A DNA stretch of 64,000 bases, taken from the NCBI RefSeq assembly GCF_946848805.1, contig NZ_CAMPFU010000002.1:22501-86500 (forward strand). Direction: 5' to 3'. Shown in pieces: positions 55,465 to 64,000 of the stretch (position 1 is the stretch's first letter; each line of letters opens with the position of its first letter). Made by a program: the position numbers and the translations under genes. The notes under the pieces are model-generated. The model ran no database searches and had not been told where the DNA came from. It was given only the letters and a program-made list of their open reading frames with translations. Source of the DNA: Deinococcus sp. Marseille-Q6407. GTDB taxonomy: Bacteria; Deinococcota; Deinococci; Deinococcales; Deinococcaceae.

Positions 55465-56589
55465 ATGCCCCACCACCTGCCTGCCCGCCGCCTTAAACCT
55501 TTCTTGCTGACCGCCGCGCTGGGCCTGGGCCTGCTGAGCGGCTGCACCGGCACGGTCGAAGGGGGCAGTACCGTAAATCTGGCCCTGCTGACTGATGGCG
55601 GCACCGCGCTGCAGCGGGTGGACCTGGGCGGGACGGGGCCGAACGGTGCCCCCCGTCCGGACGCCGTGCTGGGCGACCCGGTGCCGGTGGAGGCGGGGAT
55701 AGACCTGCACCCACAGGTGGGCGAGCGCAATTTCCTGCTGACCCGCAGCGCCGCGGTGGAAGAGCGCTCCGCCGCGTTGGTTCCACACAACACTTTCCAG
55801 GCCCCACCGTTCGAGGCCTGCTGGCGGGCTTCGGCGGTAACGCCGGGCTCGGAGCGCTTTTTTGCGCTGAGCCAGTGTGGAACTGGCCCGCAAAACGTGG
55901 CGCTGTACGACAGCCGCGGGCAGCTGCAATGGTGGGCCAGCCTGCCGCTGGCAACCCCGCCGCTGGACCCGGTCACGGCGCCGCCCCTGCGGGTGGCGGT
56001 AGCCGGTGAAGTGGGTGTGGTGGCCCGGCCGGTGGTGGGCGGCGGCAGCGAAATGCTGCGGGTGGCCGTCCGCAACCCCGGCGAGAAGCGGGCCGAATCC
56101 AGCGCGCCGCAGCGCACGGTGGCCGTCCGTGACCTGGCCACTCTCAGCGCTGGCGGGCGCACCACCGTCTATGCCGCGACCGATGCCGGCGTGTTTCCGC
56201 TGACCACCGCCGGTGTGCCGGACGCCAACCCGCTACCTGCTTTCGGCCCTGAGCGCTATGACCGGCTGTGGGGCACCCAGGAACTGACCAGCGGCAGCTC
56301 GCCGCTGTTGGCCGCCTGGCGGGGTGACAGCCTGCAGAGCGGGCAGCGCCAGCCACTACGGGTCTGGGACGGTGTCGGCACGGTGGCGGATTCGGCCCGC
56401 ACGGTGGACAGCCTGACCAACCTGCGCGACGTGACCCTGGCCGACGGCTCCCTCTACTTGCTGACCAACGATTCGCTGCTGCGCTACGACGCCGTGCTGG
56501 GCCTCCGCCAGGGCAACTGGCGCCCGGAAAATCTGGGCGTGTGTCTCAACGACGCCCGGGCAATAGTCCGCACTTTCGCTGCCCAATAA
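55465..56589 (+). CDS. lipoprotein of unknown function
   Basis: 374 residues with a lipoprotein signal (LLTAALGLGLLSGC; lipobox LLSGC, cleavage before Cys). The mature part is beta-rich with alternating short strands, possibly a propeller. No family recognised. GGAGG precedes the ATG. It follows the LptD-like gene by about 50 nt and may share its transcript. Confidence 0.75.
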   Translation: MPHHLPARRLKPFLLTAALGLGLLSGCTGTVEGGSTVNLALLTDGGTALQRVDLGGTGPNGAPRPDAVLGDPVPVEAGIDLHPQVGERNFLLTRSAAVEERSAALVPHNTFQAPPFEACWRASAVTPGSERFFALSQCGTGPQNVALYDSRGQLQWWASLPLATPPLDPVTAPPLRVAVAGEVGVVARPVVGGGSEMLRVAVRNPGEKRAESSAPQRTVAVRDLATLSAGGRTTVYAATDAGVFPLTTAGVPDANPLPAFGPERYDRLWGTQELTSGSSPLLAAWRGDSLQSGQRQPLRVWDGVGTVADSARTVDSLTNLRDVTLADGSLYLLTNDSLLRYDAVLGLRQGNWRPENLGVCLNDARAIVRTFAAQ

Positions 56590-56614
56590 ACGGGAAATGG
56601 GGCGTGGGAGAGCG

Positions 56615-57361
56615 TCAGCCGGCGTTCTCTGCCGCCCGCGTCTGAAACACCATCACCTCGCTGGCTTCGGTATAGGGGCCACCCTGGAAGCTGCCGCTGA
56701 CCCTTGGCGCCTCGAAGCCGGCGCAGCGCAGCAGCCATTCCACCTCATAGCGCCAGTAGTAGCGCTGGGTCAGGGTGTAGTAGCGGCGCTGCAGCTGCCC
56801 ATCAGGGCCGGCCGTATCCACAAAGTATTCGGTGGTCACGTGCTGCCGGGCGGCGTCGATGCGCTGCAGCAAGAAGACGTCGGTGCGCTGACCGTCCCGG
56901 TAAAGAGTTTCGCCCTCGTGGCGCAGCACGCCCTGCGCGCCGTAGTTGGGCACGTACAGGTCAAAAGCGAAGCGGCCCCCTGGCGCCAGGTGCCGGCGCA
57001 GATTTTCCAGGCTGCCGAGCTGCTCGGCCGGGGTGTACAGGTGCATCAGCGCATTGAACGGCGCGATAATCAGGTCAAAGCGTTCTTTGGTCTGGAAACC
57101 CGCCGCGTCGCCCTGAATCCAGGTCACGTCTACCCGGCTTTCCTCGGCCCGGGCCCGCGCCTTTTCCAGCATTCCTGCGCTGGGCTCCAGGCCAGTCACG
57201 TTGGCGCCGTGCCGTGCCAAAAAGCAGCTGACCCGCCCAGTGCCGGCACCCACTTCTAGCACCCGGCCCGCGCCCTCGGCCAGCCCGGCGTAGAAGTGCA
57301 GGTCGTCGCGGTACAGGTCGTACTGCTGGTCGTACAGTTCGGACAGCTCGTCGTAATTCAC
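56615..57361 (-). CDS. class I SAM-dependent methyltransferase
   Basis: 248 residues. SAM motif VLEVGAGTGRVSCF, then GLEPSAGML, DLIIAPFNALMHLYTP and the late RFAFDLYVPN. The acceptor is unknown. Start is GTG at 57361, 6 nt after TATTAT (leaderless); the longer upstream frame contains the tRNA region and is not coding. Confidence 0.85.
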   Translation of the reverse strand: MNYDELSELYDQQYDLYRDDLHFYAGLAEGAGRVLEVGAGTGRVSCFLARHGANVTGLEPSAGMLEKARARAEESRVDVTWIQGDAAGFQTKERFDLIIAPFNALMHLYTPAEQLGSLENLRRHLAPGGRFAFDLYVPNYGAQGVLRHEGETLYRDGQRTDVFLLQRIDAARQHVTTEYFVDTAGPDGQLQRRYYTLTQRYYWRYEVEWLLRCAGFEAPRVSGSFQGGPYTEASEVMVFQTRAAENAG

Positions 57362-57407
57362 CTGCCGATAATAGGGGCCCTGAAGGGGGCGGCGGGCCGG
57401 GCCACGC

Positions 57408-57446
57408 TTGACACTCCGGGCGCCACACGGTAATCTTCTCTCCGCT
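57408..57446 (+). promoter_or_regulatory. tRNA-Asp promoter
   Basis: TTGACA (57408-57413), 17-bp spacer, TAATCT (57431-57436). Transcription should begin near 57443, just before the tRNA. Confidence 0.8.
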
Positions 57447-57522
<76 letters not shown>

Positions 57523-57523
57523 G

Positions 57524-57560
57524 AAAGAAGCCACCCCCCGGGGTGGCTTTCTTTGTTTTC
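57524..57560 (+). terminator. terminator after tRNA-Asp
   Basis: GCCACCC (57530-57536) pairs with GGGTGGC (57541-57547); loop CCCG; T-rich flank TTTCTTTGTTTT. Confidence 0.85.
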
Positions 57561-57590
57561 CCTCCCGCTGTGCCCGCTATGCTGAGCGGC

Positions 57591-58085
57591 ATGACAGCGA
57601 CCATTCGCCGGGCCACCGCCGCCGACGCCCCCGTTCTGGCGCAGCTGCGCGGCGTCATGCAGCTGGACAATGGCCGCACGGCCGAGCAGGTGGCCGCCGA
57701 TCTGGCGGTCTGGGAAGCCTTTTACCGGCAGGCGGTTCCGGCGGGCCGCTATCTGGGCTGGCTGGCCGAGGTGCCGGAGGCAGAGGAGAAAGGCCCGCAG
57801 GTGGCAGGCGGCGTGGGCGTGATGTTTCATCCGGCCCACCCAAGCAGTGGCGACGCCCATACCGAACACCCGCACATCCTGAATGTGGCGGTGCAGCCGG
57901 CCTTTCGCCGCCGGGGAATTGCCCGCGCCCTGATGCAAGCGGCGCTGGCCTGGGCGCAGGAGGCCGGCTACCGCACCGTGACCCTGAACGCTGCTCCGAT
58001 GGGCCAGGCACTCTACCGGGAGCTGGGCTTTGCCGAAAAAGCGATTCCGGCCATGACGCTGGATTTGGCCGGGCGCCAGACTTGA
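57591..58085 (+). CDS. GNAT N-acetyltransferase
   Basis: 164 residues. Acetyl-CoA motif NVAVQPAFRRRGIARALMQAAL, with the closing ALYRELGFAEKAIPAM. Substrate unknown. TATGCT is 7 nt before the ATG (leaderless). Its end overlaps the speA promoter. Confidence 0.85.
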   Translation: MTATIRRATAADAPVLAQLRGVMQLDNGRTAEQVAADLAVWEAFYRQAVPAGRYLGWLAEVPEAEEKGPQVAGGVGVMFHPAHPSSGDAHTEHPHILNVAVQPAFRRRGIARALMQAALAWAQEAGYRTVTLNAAPMGQALYRELGFAEKAIPAMTLDLAGRQT

Positions 58086-58212
58086 ACCCTGAGAGGCAGG
58101 GGGTATCATGCAGGGCGGTTTCGCACGGCGTCCGGGGGCGATGACAGCTCCGCCCTCATCACTTCAGGGACCCCGCGCACGGCGAGCCTCAAGCCCCCAA
58201 GGAGGAACGCCC
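58082..58212 (+). promoter_or_regulatory. speA promoter and 5' UTR
   Basis: TTGAAC (58082-58087), 16-bp spacer, TATCAT (58104-58109), and a predicted transcript start near 58116. The roughly 97-nt leader carries AAGGAGG just before ATG 58213. No riboswitch fold recognised. Confidence 0.55.
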
Positions 58213-60315
<2,103 letters not shown>

Positions 60316-60337
60316 GGCGGGCGGGAATCAGTGACGG

Positions 60338-60382
60338 GGGAGGGGCAGGCGGACGGGAAAAAGCGCCGCCCCTCCCTTTTCC
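60338..60382 (+). terminator. terminator after speA
   Basis: GGGAGGGGC (60338-60346) pairs perfectly with GCCCCTCCC (60368-60376), followed by TTTT. Confidence 0.8.
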
Positions 60383-60409
60383 TCATCCCGGCGGCCTAAA
60401 CTGGAAATC

Positions 60410-60871
60410 ATGAAATTGCAGCTGCTGGACCATATCGCCATTGCGGCCCGCTCGCTGGACGAGGGCAGCGCTCCTTATCTGGCGCTGGGGCTGACGCCCG
60501 AGGGCCCCGACGAACATATGACCGCCCGGGGCGCCTGGATCCGGGCTTTCCGGATTGGCGACACCCTGATCGAACTGCTGGCCCCCGACAGCGAGCAGAG
60601 CACCATCCACAAGTTCATCGAGAAAAAAGGTCCCGGCCTGCACCACACCGCCTACCGGGTGGCCGACATCGAAACGGCGATGCAGGAAATGCGCGCGGCC
60701 GGCACTCCGCTGCTCAGCGACGCTCCACAGGCGGGCCGGTCTGGCAGCCGGGTGGCTTTTCTGCATCCCAAGTGGGGTCAGGGCACCTTGATTGAACTGG
60801 TCGAACACGACCCAGACGGTCACACTGGAGCGGCAGCCGTCACTGAACCCCGGCCTGGGGGCATTCACTGA
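60410..60871 (+). CDS. mce: methylmalonyl-CoA epimerase
   Basis: 153 residues of the glyoxalase/VOC fold. LDHIAIAARSLDEG, IELLAPDSEQS, KKGPGLHHTAYRVADIE and the C-terminal GTLIELVEH carry the metal ligands (His, His, Glu). It interconverts (R)- and (S)-methylmalonyl-CoA in propionate metabolism. TAAACT is 7 nt before the ATG (leaderless). Confidence 0.88.
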   Translation: MKLQLLDHIAIAARSLDEGSAPYLALGLTPEGPDEHMTARGAWIRAFRIGDTLIELLAPDSEQSTIHKFIEKKGPGLHHTAYRVADIETAMQEMRAAGTPLLSDAPQAGRSGSRVAFLHPKWGQGTLIELVEHDPDGHTGAAAVTEPRPGGIH

Positions 60872-61746
60872 CCCGGGCGGCACGCGGATTCTGGCTGTTG
60901 CTGGCGGCAGCTCTGAGCGCCCTGCTGCTGGCACTGGCCTTTGCTGGGCCATTGTTGCTGCCGCAAGCCTGGAATGCCTTGTGGGTGCTGCCGCTGGCCG
61001 GCCTGCTGGCACTGGTGCTGGGCGGCCTGGTGCGCCGTGCCGGCAGCGACTGGGGCGCCGCCCTGCTGTGGCTGGCCTGGGTGTTTGCGGTGATGCAGTG
61101 GGGCTGGGCGCTGGGAGGTCAGCCGGCCGGGTTTCCATACTGGCTGGCCGGCCTGGGCCTAGGCCTGCTGGGCGCCGCCTTGGTGCGTCCGGAGGTGGCC
61201 CCGGCAGCTGAGGCTTTGCCGGAGGAGGTGGTGCCGCAGCCCCAGGCTCAGCCAGTAAAGCCAGACGCTACGCCGGCGTCCAGGACCGCACCGCTGGAAG
61301 TTCCACCCCCGCCGGAACCTGCGCCGGTCACGCTGCTTGCGGACGCGGCCGACTGGACGGTTGCGATTCAGCCCCCTCCTGCAGCAGTGTCACCGCCGGA
61401 GCATCCGGTCTGGGCCGTGCCGGCTGCGCCCGCCGCGCTGCCGTCGGCTGAAGTGAAGCCGCCGGCCCAGGCAGCCTCTCCCGCTGACCAGCCCCTTTTG
61501 CCGCAAGCAGAGGAGCCCCGGCCAGCCCCAGCCCTAGCTCCGACCTCGGCCCCAGCCGCCTGGCAGAATCAGACCTGGTGGGCCTCAGAAGATGAACCGG
61601 GTAGCGCTGATGGAGCAGACGAAAGCCATGACTGGGCTGAAGCCGAAGCTGTGCTGGAACGCGAACGGGAAGCCGAGCAGCGCCGGCGGGAAGCGCAGGC
61701 CGCCCGGCAGCGAAGAAATAAAGAAGAGATAGAAGACCGCGAATAG
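60868..61746 (+). CDS. membrane protein with Pro/Ala tail and coiled-coil end
   Basis: About 292 residues. Four membrane segments occupy residues about 1-110, then a Pro/Ala-rich stretch and a C-terminal charged coiled coil (AEAVLEREREAEQRRR). No family recognised. No ATG fits; the CTG at 60868 overlaps the epimerase stop (CTGA), suggesting a coupled non-AUG start. A TTG at 60898 is the alternative. Confidence 0.6.
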   Translation: MTRAARGFWLLLAAALSALLLALAFAGPLLLPQAWNALWVLPLAGLLALVLGGLVRRAGSDWGAALLWLAWVFAVMQWGWALGGQPAGFPYWLAGLGLGLLGAALVRPEVAPAAEALPEEVVPQPQAQPVKPDATPASRTAPLEVPPPPEPAPVTLLADAADWTVAIQPPPAAVSPPEHPVWAVPAAPAALPSAEVKPPAQAASPADQPLLPQAEEPRPAPALAPTSAPAAWQNQTWWASEDEPGSADGADESHDWAEAEAVLEREREAEQRRREAQAARQRRNKEEIEDRE

Positions 61747-61778
61747 GGCGGCAGCGGGGCCGGGCGTTAGACTGGGGC

Positions 61779-62231
61779 ATGAACAACGACAAGGCAACAT
61801 TGGTGGTGTACTCAGCCGAAGGCGGCGAAGTGACCCAGCAGGGGCAGGCCCAGGCCCAAACGGCTCAGCCCCAGAGCGCCCAATCTCAGACCACTCAGTC
61901 TCAGGCAGCCGCTCAGGGCAGCGACGCTCATGACAGTGAATATGTCGAATACGAACCGGTGGTCTACACCGACCCCGGCGCTGTCACTGAGCAGTTCGAC
62001 GAGCTGGCCACCCGCGACCCCGAGAAGATGCTGGACGAAATGGGCAGCGGCCATACCCACGACACCGGCCACCTTGAGACCGAACCCTTCAGCCCCGAAG
62101 CCGCTGCGCTGGCCGGCGGCAACGAAGCGACTTACGGCAACCGCGGCGGTGCCGTGACCCGGGTAGAAAGCGGCGCTTACGATCTGGCCGACGCTCCCGA
62201 CAACGCCGGCGCCCTCGACGAAGGCGTCTGA
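61779..62231 (+). CDS. small acidic Gln-rich protein
   Basis: 150 residues. A Gln/Ala/Ser-rich segment (QAQTAQPQSAQSQTTQ) followed by a strongly acidic region; probably disordered. No family recognised. TAGACT is 5 nt before the ATG. Terminator at 62284 follows. Confidence 0.65.
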   Translation: MNNDKATLVVYSAEGGEVTQQGQAQAQTAQPQSAQSQTTQSQAAAQGSDAHDSEYVEYEPVVYTDPGAVTEQFDELATRDPEKMLDEMGSGHTHDTGHLETEPFSPEAAALAGGNEATYGNRGGAVTRVESGAYDLADAPDNAGALDEGV

Positions 62232-62283
62232 GCCACTAGGTCTGCGCTGCTGAGGGCTCTTCGCCTTCTGTCAGCACTTTGTT

Positions 62284-62325
62284 ACCCCGGCAGAAACAGA
62301 AGAAGAGTCTGCTGGGGTGCTTTCT
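62284..62325 (+). terminator. terminator before prs
   Basis: ACCCCGGCAGA (62284-62294) pairs with TCTGCTGGGGT (62308-62318) with one G-T pair, followed by GCTTTCT. Confidence 0.75.
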
Positions 62326-62510
62326 CTGGTGCCTGACGCGGGCGCTGGGGTATGCTGATGCCGACCTTTGGCCCGGCTGTGGGCCTTCCGGTGTCCGTTT
62401 TTCTTCCGGCGCTGTGCCTTTCGCCCATGTTCCTCTGGGTCCGGCACCGGACCTGCCTGCCGTATTTCCGCCGCCTCTCAGTCCAGAATGTATTTTTCCG
62501 GAGGTTCCCC

Positions 62511-63503
62511 GTGAGTGAAAGTCCCCATCTGCCCCCCAGTGCCGATAGCCGCCGCGCCCCGCTGCTGGTGTTTTCGGGCCAGAGCAACAAGCCTTTGGCT
62601 GAAGCCATCTGCCGTAACCTGGGCATTCCACTGGGTCTGAGCAGCACCGAGAAATTCACCAACGACAACCTGATCGTTCGCTACGAGGAGTCGCTGCGTG
62701 AAGGGGACGTCTTCATCGTGCAGAGCTTCTCCACCCCGGTCAGCGATTCCATCATGGAACTGCTGATGATGATTGACGCTGCCAAGAGCGCCAGCGCTGG
62801 CCGCGTCACGGCGGTGATTCCTTACTATTCGTACGCCCGCAGCGACAAGAAAGACAGCCCCCGCATCTCCATCGCGGGCCGGCTGGTGGCTGATCTGCTG
62901 CAGGAAGCCGGCGCCGACCGGGTGCTGACCATGACCCTGCACGCCCCGCAGGTGCACGGCTTTTTCAAGGTGCCGGTGGACCACCTCTCGGCCGATTCGG
63001 TGCTGAGTCAGTATTTCCGCTCCTGCGTGGACGATGTGCACGAGGGCGTGGTGCTGGCCCCTGACGCCGGCAGCATCAAGCGCGCCGCCAGCATTGCGCA
63101 CCGCCTGGACGCCGGACTGGCCATGGTGGACAAGCAGCGCATCAGCGATACCGAAGTGACCCCACGCGCCCTGATCGGTGACGTGGAGGGCAAGACCGTA
63201 TTTATCGTGGACGACGAGATCAGCACCGCCGGCAGCCTGATCGAAACGGTGAACATCGCCCGCGGCATGGGCGCCAAGGACGTTTACGTGGGCGTGACTC
63301 ACGGCGTTTACACTGGCCCCGCCATGGAGCGCATCGCCAAGCTGGACGTGACCCAGGTGGCCAGCACCAACACCGTGCTGGTGCCGGACACCAAGATCAA
63401 AGCGGCTGAAGGCAAACTGGCCGTGCTGGACGTGGCGCCGCACTTCGCCAACGCCATCCGGAACATTCACACCGGCGAGAGCGTGTCGACCCTTTTCCGC
63501 TGA
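62511..63503 (+). CDS. prs: ribose-phosphate pyrophosphokinase
   Basis: 330 residues. Prs makes PRPP from ribose-5-phosphate and ATP for nucleotide, His, Trp and NAD synthesis. [42 protein letters not shown] and the PRPP loop [16 protein letters not shown] are all present. GTG 62511 follows CGGAGG; the frame is open upstream, but that sequence is not coding. A leader of about 150 nt precedes it. Confidence 0.95.
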   Translation: MSESPHLPPSADSRRAPLLVFSGQSNKPLAEAICRNLGIPLGLSSTEKFTNDNLIVRYEESLREGDVFIVQSFSTPVSDSIMELLMMIDAAKSASAGRVTAVIPYYSYARSDKKDSPRISIAGRLVADLLQEAGADRVLTMTLHAPQVHGFFKVPVDHLSADSVLSQYFRSCVDDVHEGVVLAPDAGSIKRAASIAHRLDAGLAMVDKQRISDTEVTPRALIGDVEGKTVFIVDDEISTAGSLIETVNIARGMGAKDVYVGVTHGVYTGPAMERIAKLDVTQVASTNTVLVPDTKIKAAEGKLAVLDVAPHFANAIRNIHTGESVSTLFR

Positions 63504-63583
63504 TCTGAGTTCGCCTTTTCAGGCTGAGCCGCCTGCCTCCGTATTGGGGGTGGGCGGCCTGCTTGTTCCGTGTAAGTGTTGCT

Positions 63584-64000
63584 CTAGCGATTCAGCAGGA
63601 CGGCGAGGTGCTCGCTGTAGGGTGCATGCTGGTAGAGGTTGTATGCCGGGTTCTCTTCCAGCTGGCGCACCAGACCGGGCCCTCCCTGAATGGAGAAAGC
63701 GTAACGCCATTTCAGCTGACTAAAGCCGGGGCCGTCCAGCAGGGCCAGGCGACTGGCACTCAGCCGGCGGGCCGCCAGAGCGTTGACGCGGGCGCGGGCC
63801 TGCTCCAGAGCGCTGCGCTGTCCTGGAGACAGCACGGCAGGCAGCTCCTCGCTCAGTGTGGCCCAGATGCCGGCCGGCACGCCGGGTTGCTGCAAAGGTT
63901 GAAGCAGGTCGCGAAGCTGCTTGCGCTGCACCGCCGTCCAGCTGATCTGGTCGTTGGCAGTCAGGCCGGCCAGGAGCTGAATGGTCAGCACTGTTTCCAG
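63584..64000 (-). CDS. hypothetical protein, partial at window edge
   Basis: The minus-strand frame is open from the right edge to a stop at 63584 (139 codons here). It is helical with no recognised motif (TVLTIQLLAGLTANDQISW, ARVNALAARRLSAS). The N-terminus lies beyond the window, so the GTG at 63991 should not be taken as the start. It converges with prs. Confidence 0.6.
   Translation of the reverse strand: METVLTIQLLAGLTANDQISWTAVQRKQLRDLLQPLQQPGVPAGIWATLSEELPAVLSPGQRSALEQARARVNALAARRLSASRLALLDGPGFSQLKWRYAFSIQGGPGLVRQLEENPAYNLYQHAPYSEHLAVLLNR

Noticed and set aside
58108..58212. N-terminal extension of speA from ATG 58108
   Set aside because: The ATG overlaps the -10 element and would lie upstream of the predicted transcript start.
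62352..62510. Upstream extension of prs to 62352
   Set aside because: The frame is open but the peptide is Pro/Phe/Cys-rich and unlike Prs; GTG 62511 has a ribosome-binding site.

Overview
The window is GC-rich bacterial chromosome and most resembles a Deinococcus-type genome. The evidence is the gene families, ExbB/ExbD-type and LptD/LptG-type envelope genes without any visible lipid A genes, a bacilliredoxin, and start regions built for leaderless transcripts: about 25 genes have a TAnnnT -10 element only 5-7 nt before the start codon. I cannot name the species.

Layout. 1-195: N-terminal fragment of an IS transposase, cut by the window edge. 426-2077: an unknown gene and a badly decayed pseudogene. 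2189-9299: uvrB, a frameshifted zinc alcohol dehydrogenase, small enzymes, a broken metallophosphoesterase and a uracil permease. 9451-17695: envelope block (small membrane protein, fabZ, LptF/G-like permease, glycolipid glucosyltransferase, polysaccharide deacetylase, tatA-tatC, lgt, glmU). 17768-26522: TSUP exporter, bacilliredoxin fusion, an uncharacterised signalling-type trio, relA/spoT, rnhB, VIT1-like transporter, DUF2256 protein. 26606-31669: leucine locus, with leuA on the minus strand and leuC-leuD-leuB on the plus strand. 31686-37758: secreted proteins, MFS protein, HTH regulator, panE, two GNATs, glutaredoxin. 37863-41823: exbB-exbD and a 941-residue Pro/Ala-rich TonB-like protein. 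42084-50149: acidic small protein, nnr, TPR and DUF4388 proteins, a PlsY-like/reductase fusion, a PLD protein, ispH. 50167-56589: FAD oxidoreductase, SpoIID protein, LptD-like protein, lipoprotein. 56615-64000: methyltransferase, tRNA-Asp, GNAT, speA, methylmalonyl-CoA epimerase, small proteins, prs and a partial gene at the edge.

The leucine region is the most striking regulatory site. The 433 bp between leuA and leuC hold back-to-back promoters, each directly preceding a short leader peptide with consecutive Leu codons (CTA CTA; CTA CTG CTG). Each leader is followed by a rho-independent terminator and has a plausible antiterminator pairing. This reads as a pair of divergent attenuators, both apparently translated from leaderless RNA.

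The second theme is short perfect tandem duplications of 5-15 bp. They break leuA (8 bp), leuC (11 bp), probably the alcohol dehydrogenase (5 bp) and an unknown gene (7 bp). Five more are exactly 15 bp: four insert five residues in frame and one duplicates a promoter plus start codon. A 14-bp case is intergenic. Most junctions have 0-1 nt of microhomology, which fits replication slippage poorly. As read, leuA and leuC are both frameshifted, so the strain would be a leucine auxotroph unless the duplications revert.
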